From contig NZ_AP018207.1 in assembly GCF_002367995.1 (NCBI RefSeq), positions 1,693,501 to 1,757,500 of the forward strand: 64,000 nt of DNA. The letters are read 5' to 3'. The notes under the pieces are model-generated. The model was not told the origin of the DNA. It made no database searches and was given only the letters and a program-made list of their open reading frames with translations. Positions 36,383 through 45,433 of the stretch are shown piece after piece. The DNA is from Calothrix brevissima NIES-22 (GTDB lineage Bacteria > Cyanobacteriota > Cyanobacteriia > Cyanobacteriales > Nostocaceae). How positions within the stretch are numbered: position 1 is the first letter of the stretch; each line of letters opens with the position of its first letter. A program made the translations under genes and the position numbers.

Positions 36383-38056
36383 CTAGCTATAGCTTTTTTG
36401 TTCAATAATCAACTTAATTGCTGCTAAAAACTCTTGCTCTATATAAGGTTTTGTAAAGTAAGTAGTAGCACCTAATTGCATTGCTAATAAGCGATGATTA
36501 TTGGTGGTGCAACTACTTAGCATCACCACAGGAATTGTCGATAAAAACTGCTCTTTGAGACGATAGCTAAGAAACTCAAAGCCATTCATTTTTGGCATTT
36601 CTACATCACAAATCACTAATTGTATGTGGGAATTTTGCTGCAATTGGGCGATCGCTTCTTGTCCATCTTGGGCATGTAAAATTTTGTAACCGACTTTTTG
36701 CAAAGTCATTGATATCAGATGTCGCACGCTATTAGAATCATCAACGATCAGCACGGTAGATTCTCTGTTGGCTGTTGCACTGTCGGTTGGATTGAATAAG
36801 TAAGGATTTGCGGGAATCTGTGGGTTTTGAGCAATGGTTTCGCTTAAAAGTGCAGCCAAATCGATGACTTGCAGTTGTTTATCTTTCCAAGTAGTCAAAC
36901 CATACACATAACTAGGCAGTTTGACTGACGCTGGCACAGGTTGAATTGGTAACTCTAATTCAGCAATTAAAGACTGAATCTGTGGTTGTAAAGCGATAAT
37001 TTGCTGCCCTAAGCTAATAATAAATATTGGTTCTGGTTGAGTTTTCTCTGGTGATAAATTTTCGGCATTCAGCAGTTGCGAAACTCCATAGGTAGGGATA
37101 ATTTTACCCTGCCAATGTAAAAACCACTGTTGTTGCGAATAGATAAGTTGATCGGCTTGAGCAACTAAAATTTCTTTCACACTGTTGGAATTAATGGTAA
37201 AAATATTACCACTCGCAGTCCAGACAAATAACTGCGAAGTTTTCAGACTTCTTAGTTGGTTAGAGCGATCGCTATTTTGCTTAACAATAGCAATTGCGCT
37301 ATTAATTGACTTACCATTGGGAGAAATAACTGGTTTTGATATTCCCTCATAGGCTGCACGCCAACCTGCTAAGGCGATACGTCCGATAGTTGGTGCGGCT
37401 TTGGGGCTATTTTCTAGACAAGCGATTGCTACTTGCGCGATCGCCACAAATTCAGTTATCTTTAAGCGATCGCCAAAGCTTAAAAATACATTGGCGGCTA
37501 ATAGCAGTTTCTCGACTAAATTATCAGCCTCCGATTGAGCCAGAATCATTTCTAAGTTGTTTAATGCTTGAGTCACCTCTGCTGTATCGATCAAATGAGA
37601 TAACCCTGGTTCTACATTCAATTTAGCAAGTGAATTAATTGCTATTGGTTGCTGATTATTTCTCGTCTCTAAATTAGCAAACACAGAATCTGTTTTTGCT
37701 AAGAGATTAACTGCATCATCAGTTTTACCTTGAATTTGGGCAATTAATAATAAACCGAGATATTCGTTAGCTTCTATTAATAAAGCTGTAATATTTGCGT
37801 CAATTATCTGATTTTCTAGGGATAAAAGCCGAAAAATCTTCTCTAGGCGATAAGCTAAATTTTGGATATCAGTCAAATCAACTTGAGCGCTGACATCTTT
37901 AATTAGCTGCGCAACTCTTACCAGAGTCCGCATCTTACCTGGAGAATAGTTATTTGGTAGTTCTAACAATCCATTGTGAATTTGCTGTAGCAGCCCTAAA
38001 GCTTCTTGGACAAATTCTGGATTAATATTACTTTTTATACCCAAGTCAAGAACCAT
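36383..38056 (-). CDS. HPt-like/CheW/REC taxis protein lacking a kinase domain
   Basis: 557 residues. The N-terminal part aligns with CheA-type HPt helices, but where CheA has A-H-T-I-K-G the sequence is VAQLIKDVSA, so the phosphorylatable His is Gln50. A middle helical region (about 150-260) follows. A CheW-like domain (about 275-420: LFVWTASGNIFTINSNSVKEI, LPSYVYGLTTWKDKQLQVIDLA) is next, then an intact REC domain (VLIVDDSNSVRHLI, VICDVEMPKMNGFEFL, KPY). There is no HATPase domain. It resembles a CheA reduced to a CheV-like coupling protein. It follows the cyanobacteriochrome receptor gene in the same direction after 270 bp and likely couples it to a distant kinase. Confidence 0.85.
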   Translation of the reverse strand: MVLDLGIKSNINPEFVQEALGLLQQIHNGLLELPNNYSPGKMRTLVRVAQLIKDVSAQVDLTDIQNLAYRLEKIFRLLSLENQIIDANITALLIEANEYLGLLLIAQIQGKTDDAVNLLAKTDSVFANLETRNNQQPIAINSLAKLNVEPGLSHLIDTAEVTQALNNLEMILAQSEADNLVEKLLLAANVFLSFGDRLKITEFVAIAQVAIACLENSPKAAPTIGRIALAGWRAAYEGISKPVISPNGKSINSAIAIVKQNSDRSNQLRSLKTSQLFVWTASGNIFTINSNSVKEILVAQADQLIYSQQQWFLHWQGKIIPTYGVSQLLNAENLSPEKTQPEPIFIISLGQQIIALQPQIQSLIAELELPIQPVPASVKLPSYVYGLTTWKDKQLQVIDLAALLSETIAQNPQIPANPYLFNPTDSATANRESTVLIVDDSNSVRHLISMTLQKVGYKILHAQDGQEAIAQLQQNSHIQLVICDVEMPKMNGFEFLSYRLKEQFLSTIPVVMLSSCTTNNHRLLAMQLGATTYFTKPYIEQEFLAAIKLIIEQKSYS

Positions 38057-38158
38057 AGCTATGTTCCTGTATTTATGTAAAATGGCAGAATTTGGTAAAT
38101 TATTTAACAGGCAATCTCGATAAAAAAATTTTTATCACATAGATGAAAGGGAAGGAGG

Positions 38159-38212
38159 ATGGGGGAAGGGAGACAAGGGGGACAAGGAGGACAAGGAGGA
38201 CAAGGGAGATAT
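38159..38212. repeat. Nonamer array (GACAAGGGG/GACAAGGAG)
   Basis: Five copies between the receptor gene and the CheW/REC gene, followed by GTCAACA heptamers to about 38272. Confidence 0.88.
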
Positions 38213-38326
38213 AAATCTTGCAAATCAGGCGATCAAGAGAAAATATCTCTTCAGAGTCAACAGTCAACAGTCATTTATCAATTATCTTCCTTGCCCTCCT
38301 ATATTTATTTAGTAAGATAAAATACT

Positions 38327-41302
38327 CTATATGTCTTGTGTAAATATGTCTATATTGCTTAAAGACTCTGCTAATTCTAGGGCTTGCTCGGAAGCTTGAT
38401 TAGTAATATTAGCGACTTCCAAAACTTGTTGATTTGCGGAATATGAAGTTTGGGCTTGGAGAGTAGCGATTTGAGTAATTTCAGCAGCCAGGGTTTTCAT
38501 TTCTTGACTGATTGCGATCGCCTGATGAAGTTGCTGTTGAGTTTTTTCGATAAATGTTGAGTCGCTGGCGACTTGTTCGGCTTTGGTTTCAATTGTCGCA
38601 ATGATTTGGTGGGTTTCTGTCTGAATTTCCGCCACCAGTGGTTGTACTGCGGCAATATCTGAGTCTAACTCTTGAATTAAAGACAGTACCTTTTGTGCGA
38701 TCGCTGCAAATTGTTGCCCAACTTCTCCAGCACGAGAAGCTTCTAATGCTGTCTGCATGGCTTGGAGTTTCATCTGTGAAACAACATTACTCATCAAATT
38801 GACAGTCTCACCTAGTTTTTGTGCAGGTTGTTCTATCCGGTGAGCGTTTTCGGCAGCTTCTACAATTGTTTTTTGGATAGTACAAATATTATTTAACAGT
38901 TCGTTAATCGATTGATTTTTCGTTTCTACCCATTGATTAAGATTTTGTTCTTGAAATTCGATTTTTTGGGCAGAAACAATTAATTCTGTCGCAGAATCAC
39001 CTAATATTTGCATTTGCTGGCAAATAGAACTAATCGATTGCATCTGCTGTGGTACAATTTCTGTAGATAAATTATGCACCACTTGATTGCTATTCTTGAG
39101 CAGTTTGACAACTTGCGATTGCAGCTGTTCTTGTTTTTGTCGCTCCTGCACAGAAGTGGCTGAGGCACATTGGTAGGCGCGATCTATTTGGTTGAGAAAT
39201 CTGGCACGATCGAGAGCAAAGCCTACTTGCATAGCAACTTGTGTCAACAAATCAATTTCATGTTGTTGCCAATCGCGAGAACTAGTACATTGATGGGCAA
39301 TTAATAAGCCATATAACTTACCATCGTTGAGAATTGGCGCAACTAAATTAGCTATAACATCAAAGGGTGCAAGCTGTTGAAGATGACAGTCACTCAAACC
39401 AGCTTTATGAATATTACTAATAGCTTGGACTCTGCCGGCTTGATATTTTTCTACATAACCTTCAGTAAAACAGGGGTCTTTAATTCTCGCCCACAAAGCT
39501 TTAGGAAAACCAGGTAGCACTGATTCGGCAATCACAGTACCATACCAATCGGGATCGAAGCCATAAACTATAACTCTATCCGCACTAATGGTTTTGCGAA
39601 CTTCTTCCACCGTGGTTTTTAGGACATCATCCTCATTCAGGGACTCGTGAATCCGGCGCGTTAACTCTGCTAACAACTGAGTGCGCGCGCCTTCAGCGTC
39701 AATTCGTTGCAGCAGTCTTGCATGATCGAGAGCAAATCCTACTTGCATGGCGATTTGGGCGAATAAATCAATCTCACCTTGTCGCCAATCACGGGAACTA
39801 GTACATTGATGGGCAATTAATAAGCCATATAACTTGTCATCTTTGAGAATTGGTGCAACCAAATTAGCTTTAACATCAAAGGGTGCAAGTTGATTAATAT
39901 GACAGTCACTCAAACCAGCTTCATAAATATTACTAACAGCTTGAATTCTTCCTGCTTGGTACTTTTCTACATAACCTTCCGCAAAACAAGGATCTTTAAT
40001 TTTCGCCCACAAAGCTTTAGGAAAGCCGGGTAAAACTGATTCGGCAATGACAGTACCATACCAATCGGGATCGAAGCCATAAACTATGACTCTATCTGCA
40101 CTAATTGTTTTGCGGACTTCTTCCACCGTAGTTTTCAGTACATCCTCTTCATTGAGAGATTCACGAATGCGGCGGGTAATTTCGACAAATAGCTGAGTTT
40201 GATTGGCTTTGGTATCGACTTCTGCGAGTAGTTGGGTGTAGTTCAGCGTAAATCCTACTTGGCTAGCTACTTGAGAGAACAAATCAATCTCAAACTTCTG
40301 CCAAAAGCGGGGTTTAGAACATTGATGCGCAATTAATAAGCCGAATAGTTGCCCTTTTTTGATGATGGGTGCAACTAAATTCGCTTTTACCGCAAATCTT
40401 TCTAACAAGTTGATATGACAATCAGTTAAATCGGCTTGGTAGATATCATCTATGGCAAAAATATAGCCATCGCGGTATTTTTCCACACAATCCCCTTGAA
40501 AACAAGGGTCTTTAACGGTAGCCCATAAGGTTTTTGGCAAACCAAATGCTACAGATTCAGCAATAAAAGTACCTTCACCATGAGGATTGAGGCGAAAAAT
40601 GGTGACGCGATCGCAACTTAAAGCTGTACGGACTTCTTCAACGGTGGTTTTCAGGACATCTTCTTCATTCAATGATTCTTGAATGCGGTGGGTAATATCC
40701 ATCAACACTTGAATTTGTTCCGCTTCCGCTTCTTGCTTCCACAGCAAATCTGGTAGCTGTTTTTTGATTAAGGTGATATTTTTTTCTAAGGTTAGCAGTT
40801 CATTTTTGCTAGCTTCGGCACTGCGAGTACTGACATTGTTTGACAGTAGTCTTTGCACGATATTATTAGACAGGGCAGCTGCATTTAACAGTGGACGAAT
40901 CGCACGATTAGCCAAAATTGCCGCGATCGCACCTACTAATACAGTTGTTACCCCCGTTGCTAGTAACAACATTGCTAGCTGTTGTTGAAGTTCTTCTTTA
41001 CTGGCGATTAAATCTTCCGTACTTGCCGATTTGGTATCGGGAATTTTCTCAGTAATTAACCGATTTCCTGTGTAATAAGTTGCCATCCCAATTGTCAATA
41101 CTGGTAGCATACTAATAGCGCAAGACCAAATTGTGGCTTTGACCTTCAAACTCCAATTGCTAATTCCCAGTTGACGATGAGTAACTTGAATGATTGTCGG
41201 CAGCTTTGAACGATCTATAGTTGATTTCTCCACAGTTGGCTGACTACCCTGTAACTGATTTTTATCGTTACCTGCTTGCTTTTCACCAGAAGACTGAGTC
41301 AT
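38327..41302 (-). CDS. Chemoreceptor with three tandem DXCF-type cyanobacteriochrome GAF domains (PixJ-like phototaxis receptor)
   Basis: 991 residues. Two membrane helices (about 58-78 and 109-131) enclose a 30-residue outer loop. A HAMP-like linker follows, then three GAF domains (about 195-360, 370-530, 545-705) and an MCP signalling domain (about 720-991, hairpin MQTALEASRAGEVGQQFAAI). Each GAF has Asp-Pro-Cys-Phe (Cys267, 439, 611) and Cys-His (Cys295, 467, 639), each pair 28 residues apart. This is the spacing of the two bilin-linking cysteines in TePixJ. Such domains switch blue/green or similar light. GAF2 and GAF3 are nearly identical (recent duplication). Probably a light receptor for phototaxis; CheW/REC lies directly downstream. 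Confidence 0.92.
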   Translation of the reverse strand: MTQSSGEKQAGNDKNQLQGSQPTVEKSTIDRSKLPTIIQVTHRQLGISNWSLKVKATIWSCAISMLPVLTIGMATYYTGNRLITEKIPDTKSASTEDLIASKEELQQQLAMLLLATGVTTVLVGAIAAILANRAIRPLLNAAALSNNIVQRLLSNNVSTRSAEASKNELLTLEKNITLIKKQLPDLLWKQEAEAEQIQVLMDITHRIQESLNEEDVLKTTVEEVRTALSCDRVTIFRLNPHGEGTFIAESVAFGLPKTLWATVKDPCFQGDCVEKYRDGYIFAIDDIYQADLTDCHINLLERFAVKANLVAPIIKKGQLFGLLIAHQCSKPRFWQKFEIDLFSQVASQVGFTLNYTQLLAEVDTKANQTQLFVEITRRIRESLNEEDVLKTTVEEVRKTISADRVIVYGFDPDWYGTVIAESVLPGFPKALWAKIKDPCFAEGYVEKYQAGRIQAVSNIYEAGLSDCHINQLAPFDVKANLVAPILKDDKLYGLLIAHQCTSSRDWRQGEIDLFAQIAMQVGFALDHARLLQRIDAEGARTQLLAELTRRIHESLNEDDVLKTTVEEVRKTISADRVIVYGFDPDWYGTVIAESVLPGFPKALWARIKDPCFTEGYVEKYQAGRVQAISNIHKAGLSDCHLQQLAPFDVIANLVAPILNDGKLYGLLIAHQCTSSRDWQQHEIDLLTQVAMQVGFALDRARFLNQIDRAYQCASATSVQERQKQEQLQSQVVKLLKNSNQVVHNLSTEIVPQQMQSISSICQQMQILGDSATELIVSAQKIEFQEQNLNQWVETKNQSINELLNNICTIQKTIVEAAENAHRIEQPAQKLGETVNLMSNVVSQMKLQAMQTALEASRAGEVGQQFAAIAQKVLSLIQELDSDIAAVQPLVAEIQTETHQIIATIETKAEQVASDSTFIEKTQQQLHQAIAISQEMKTLAAEITQIATLQAQTSYSANQQVLEVANITNQASEQALELAESLSNIDIFTQDI

Positions 41303-41833
41303 AAATTATAGTCAGATTGTGCTACAGAATTTCTGTTATCAAAAACATTCTTCACCACATTCATTTCATTAACTAAGTTGGTAGGGTAGTGCACTTAACT
41401 ATGACTGCGGCTTAGTCAAAGGTAGAGTTCAAAAAGCCTAAATTTTCTTGATGATTATCTATAAGACTTTTGCATATAAGCCTATTTAGCTGATTACTCA
41501 GACTCACAAGATTTTGGTAATCTGCTGACAAATTACTCACAAAACCTGAGCTTGTTGAATTTACACCCTTGAGACTTTTTGTTTTTCCTGAGATATCTGA
41601 TGCACCCAATTGCTACTGATTGTGTATTTAGTATCTTAGTGCTTAATTGAGCAGATGTATATTGTTAAACTTGGTAATTCTCATATATGCAGCAAGTAGC
41701 TGTATTTATACAAATATCTAAATTTTTGCATCTTCCAATAGACATATAATTATCTATCTCTAAAAGTAGATTTTTTCAATAAAAAAAGGTGTCTTGATAG
41801 ACACCCATAACCAAACATGAAAATTTCTTTGAA
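41303..41833. other. AT-rich intergenic region upstream of the receptor
   Basis: About 530 bp. It should contain the receptor promoter. A single weak small ORF lies at 41412-41609, listed separately. I see no dispersed element here. Confidence 0.5.
41412..41609 (-). CDS. Possible small ORF, 65 aa (doubtful)
   Basis: TTG start at 41609, immediately after an in-frame TAG, with no ribosome binding site. The product is hydrophilic (GASDISGKTKSLKGVNSTSS... as its opening) with no recognised motif. Same strand as the receptor gene and 110 bp upstream, so it could be a leader ORF or chance. Confidence 0.25.
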   Translation of the reverse strand: MGASDISGKTKSLKGVNSTSSGFVSNLSADYQNLVSLSNQLNRLICKSLIDNHQENLGFLNSTFD

Positions 41834-41896
41834 GAGTCAATAGTCAACAGTCAACAGTCAACAGTCAACAGTCAACAGTCAACAGTCAACAGTCAA
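41834..41896. repeat. Heptamer array (AGTCAAC)n
   Basis: About nine copies of AGTCAAC in the gap 3' of the binding-protein gene (minus strand). Confidence 0.92.
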
Positions 41897-41940
41897 CGCT
41901 ATTTTCCAGTTAGTATTTTTTGCATCGACAAAAATAAAAT

Positions 41941-43407
41941 TTACTGAACTAAGACAAAATCGTAGCCAGTACCAGAGGGACAAGGCTTTGCGGGATCGCA
42001 AGGTTCAATTTTGACTAAAAAGACGCCACCTTCGCGATCGCCTGATGAGGTAAACTGAATCTTACCTGTAGCACCCATCGCGGAAAAATTCGGATTAGAT
42101 AATGCCTTTTGTAACCCTTGGCGGGTACTATCTTCTTTTAAGCCTGCAATAATGACTTGCATCGCATCATAAGCTGTAGCTGTACGCGGACTTACTTCAC
42201 CACCCCAGAGTTTAGCGGCTTTCTCTGCAAAGGAATTACCCGGACTCATATTCCGGTTAGCATCTCGATGCCAAGGTACAGCTACTACCATTCCTTTGAC
42301 ATCACCTTGTCCAAATTTTAAAATTTTAGCACTGTAGAGTTGTTGCGAACCAAATAGCGCTAATCTGCCGCGATTTTCTTTAGCAATATCAATCACCGGA
42401 TTAATATTAGTAAATCTGGGAATCAGCAGTATAGCTTCTGCACCATCACTAGTAGCGCGAGAAATAAAATTACTCGCGCTAAAATTCCCAGCACCTAAAT
42501 CGCATTCTGTACTAGTAACTTTACCTCCAAATTGAGCGATTAAATCGCTATATTCTTTGACAACTTCTTGATTTGGTCTTTCTGTATTAGATGGTGGTTG
42601 ATTGTTATTTGATGAAGAATCTCGACAAATGACGATATTTGTCCGCCGTTGTTTTTTGACAATATATTCTGCTAAAGCTTGAGTAAATATATTGCGATTG
42701 GGGCTGATATTAAACACATATTTACTATCCCCTAACATTTGTGTCTGATTTTGTCCGGCTTGACTTCTACCGCTATTGGGAGAAACTCTTACCAAACTAT
42801 TTTTTCTATAAAGTTCTTCGTTGCGACCAAATCCGACTACTGCTAAAAGACTGCTATCTTTGACTAATTCAGTATCTATTTTTTCTATCTGTCCAACATT
42901 ATTTAAACTGACAATTGCAACTTGTAAAGATACGCCATTAATTCCACCGCTAAGATTAACTTCGTCTTGAGCTTGCGCTATCCCGCGTAAAGTCTCTTGC
43001 GCTTCATTTAAGCTAGTGCCAATCGGTGCAATTACAGCTACTTTTAAAGCTTTAGAGTTGCCTATTTTGGCATTATTCAAATAAATTAATGCTTCTGGAT
43101 CGTTGCGCTGCTTTTGTAGGGATGCTTGAAAGTTAATCACCGCTGTCCCATAATCACTAGATTTAAAAGCGTTAATTGCGGCTTCTTTTTCTGCTGTTTT
43201 ATCTGCGGTTACTAAAATCTTTTCCCCTTTACTCATCCATTCGGGAGAAGAAGGGATGTTTAAATCAGGTGAAACCATTGAGGGTGTTTTTGGTTGACTA
43301 GCTGTTTTAGAAGAAAAATTACTCACCAACCATAAAATCCCTGCTACCATCACTCCAGCAATTCCTAGAGAGATTAGTAAGCGAATGTTTTCGTCCTTAG
43401 CTGCCAT
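41941..43407 (-). CDS. Membrane-anchored TPR / periplasmic-binding protein (type I)
   Basis: 488 residues. An N-terminal transmembrane anchor (about 9-29, LLISLGIAGVMVAGILWLV) is followed by a short TPR-like helix pair (AINAFKSSDYGTAVINFQAS, about 79-98). Next is a branched-chain-amino-acid-type binding domain (Peripla_BP_6, about 115-488: VAVIAPIGTSLNEAQETLRG, AEAILLIPRF, TAYDAMQVIIAGL). There is no transporter permease or ATPase. It is 84 bp downstream of a Ser/Thr kinase gene on the same strand, which suggests a sensing pair (ligand-binding part outside, kinase inside), but the link is inference. A ligand cannot be named. Confidence 0.88.
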   Translation of the reverse strand: MAAKDENIRLLISLGIAGVMVAGILWLVSNFSSKTASQPKTPSMVSPDLNIPSSPEWMSKGEKILVTADKTAEKEAAINAFKSSDYGTAVINFQASLQKQRNDPEALIYLNNAKIGNSKALKVAVIAPIGTSLNEAQETLRGIAQAQDEVNLSGGINGVSLQVAIVSLNNVGQIEKIDTELVKDSSLLAVVGFGRNEELYRKNSLVRVSPNSGRSQAGQNQTQMLGDSKYVFNISPNRNIFTQALAEYIVKKQRRTNIVICRDSSSNNNQPPSNTERPNQEVVKEYSDLIAQFGGKVTSTECDLGAGNFSASNFISRATSDGAEAILLIPRFTNINPVIDIAKENRGRLALFGSQQLYSAKILKFGQGDVKGMVVAVPWHRDANRNMSPGNSFAEKAAKLWGGEVSPRTATAYDAMQVIIAGLKEDSTRQGLQKALSNPNFSAMGATGKIQFTSSGDREGGVFLVKIEPCDPAKPCPSGTGYDFVLVQ

Positions 43408-43491
43408 AGATGATTACCCCTACTAAATTAAATAAAATTTATTGAAAAAGCTTTGTAAAAGTTTAAATTTATTTACAAATAATTAACAAAT

Positions 43492-44904
43492 TCAAAAATA
43501 TTTAGCGATTAACTTGTCCACAAGCAGGGATGTTACCATCAGCATAAATGCCAATAAACCGGACAGTACGATTAATAAGAATACAACAATTAAACCATTT
43601 GTTCCTGATTGCCACAGATTTTTTAGGTTCAAAGAGTGAAATACAGAAAAAATGAAGAAATTTGTGACGATCGCGATCGCTAATAAATAAACCTTTTCAA
43701 ATAAAGACCGAGATTGAATTAAGATGACACCTCCTAAGATGAGTAACCATAATCCCCAACTCATGATACTACTGCCTAAATAGCTCAATAAGATAATAGC
43801 TAAAACTGCACCTCCTATACTAGTAATAACAATTCCAGGTAGTAATTGACTCACCGATAATTGAGACAGGTAAGTATGTTGTTTTGATTGCGGTTGCGGT
43901 TGCGGTTGCGGTTGTGGCGTTGAGAATGGCTGCGGCTGAGGTTGTGGTGTTGAGAATGGCTGCGGCGAAAGTATGGTGTGGGGTACATTCCAAGGCGCAG
44001 CCGTTTGGTTATTTAAGTCTTGTAAAACTTCCCTAGCTGATTGATAGCGTTTTTCGGGGGTTTCTTGCAATAACTTATCGAGAATATGCTCTAATCCATC
44101 GCTTATCGGCTGATTAATTTGATTGCGCCAACTATTAGTCCAGCTAAAACCTTGTTTTAACCATAGTTGAGATGGCGGAAAATCAGCTAACAGGTGAAAA
44201 CAAGCTATTCCTAAACTGTATAAATCGCTAGCAGGATAAGCTTGACCAAGCTGGATTTGTTCCATTGGTGCATATCCTAATGAACCAATAATAGTCCCAG
44301 GCGAAGTGTTAATCAAATCGGTTTTTTGTTTCGATACACCAAAATCAATCAGCACCAACTTTCCATCACTTTGACGGCGAATAACATTTTCTGGCTTAAT
44401 ATCTCGGTGAATTACTTGTTGCTGATGTATTAGTTCCAGCACAGGTAATAAATCGTTTAATAGTTGGCGAATTTTTGTTTCATTAAATGCTCCCTGCTGC
44501 TTTAACTCCTGTAATAAATTTTGTCCGACAATTAATTCTTGGACTAAATATAAGTAGTCATTTTCTTTAAAATAAGCATACAGAGTCGTAATTTGATCGT
44601 ATTTTCCTAGTTCTTGTAAGCGTTTTGCTTCTCGTTCAAACAACTCAGTTGCTTTTTTTTGAGCTTCACTACCACCCCCACTATAAAATTGACCGCGTAC
44701 TAGCTGTTTAACTACACATGGTTCGTTTAGCTTGTCTACATCTTCTGCAAGATAAGTACGCGCAAACCCACCTCTACCTATCGGTTGGATAATGCGGTAA
44801 CGATTTCTCAGCAGCGATACTAAACCGGTTCCACAGGTGAGACAAAAGTTTACACCGTCAGCATTTAGAGGATTTGGACAGTCGGGGTTGAGGCAGCAGA
44901 TCAT
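43492..44904 (-). CDS. Ser/Thr protein kinase with zinc-ribbon head and four-helix membrane tail
   Basis: 470 residues. The head has CCLNPDCPNP and CLTCG, a zinc-ribbon pattern. The kinase domain (about 36-290) is complete: glycine loop GRGGFARTYLAE, Lys66 (CVVKQL), catalytic loop VIHRDIKPENVI and LIDFGVSK. Then comes a Pro/Gln-rich linker of repeated FSTPQPQPQP units (about 310-340), then four hydrophobic helices to the C-terminus. It is a membrane kinase of the Hanks type that should phosphorylate Ser/Thr on unknown targets. Likely co-transcribed with the binding protein downstream. The PQ repeats are GGTTGCG-type DNA hexamers. Confidence 0.93.
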   Translation of the reverse strand: MICCLNPDCPNPLNADGVNFCLTCGTGLVSLLRNRYRIIQPIGRGGFARTYLAEDVDKLNEPCVVKQLVRGQFYSGGGSEAQKKATELFEREAKRLQELGKYDQITTLYAYFKENDYLYLVQELIVGQNLLQELKQQGAFNETKIRQLLNDLLPVLELIHQQQVIHRDIKPENVIRRQSDGKLVLIDFGVSKQKTDLINTSPGTIIGSLGYAPMEQIQLGQAYPASDLYSLGIACFHLLADFPPSQLWLKQGFSWTNSWRNQINQPISDGLEHILDKLLQETPEKRYQSAREVLQDLNNQTAAPWNVPHTILSPQPFSTPQPQPQPFSTPQPQPQPQPQSKQHTYLSQLSVSQLLPGIVITSIGGAVLAIILLSYLGSSIMSWGLWLLILGGVILIQSRSLFEKVYLLAIAIVTNFFIFSVFHSLNLKNLWQSGTNGLIVVFLLIVLSGLLAFMLMVTSLLVDKLIAKYF

Positions 44905-45303
44905 AGAGTTATCGCTGTCGGTTTATTAATAATTAAAATATACCTCAAATTATGTGATTTTCTGGGATATATTTGGCTTTTACTAATAATTTGAGATAAA
45001 TGGTGCTATGTACAGGTAGAGAGCGGTGTAAGATAGGTGAATTTTGTCAATGGTCAATGGTCATTGGTCATTGGTCATTGGTCATTGGTAATTTGTGATT
45101 TGTAAATATACATAATTCATGACAATTTTAATCAGCATTTATCGATTATTTACTAATAATTTTGGTTTGTGGATAACGATAAACTGCAATTAATTTGGTT
45201 TAATATTTTAGGTATCAGGTATTAACAACACATACATGGACGGGGAAACCCCGCCCCTACGAAAATTTTAATTACGTATCACAACCCGAATTGTTATAAC
45301 TAC
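44905..45303. other. Intergenic region with heptamers and a short hairpin
   Basis: Contains the array ATTGGTC (about 45046-45090, five copies) and the small hairpin CGGGGAAACCCCG at 45241-45253 within the dispersed motif GGGAAACCCCGCCCCTACG. No gene supported. Confidence 0.65.
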
Positions 45304-45396
45304 AGGACTTACGCAAAAATTGCCAAAAAGCTTAATTGATCGAACCGCCAAGACGCCAAGAACGCCAAGAATTCATAGAGTGTGCGTAAGTCCTAA
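45304..45396. repeat. MITE-like element, short copy A
   Basis: 93 bp, begins AGGACTTACGCAAAAATTGC and ends GTGCGTAAGTCCTAA, so the ends are inverted repeats. The core ACCGCCAAGACGCCAAGAAC matches the copies at 20.6 and 46.4 kb. Same orientation as the 46.4 kb copy. Confidence 0.88.
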
Positions 45397-45433
45397 ACTA
45401 TTGACTATTGACTATTGACTATTGACTATTGAC

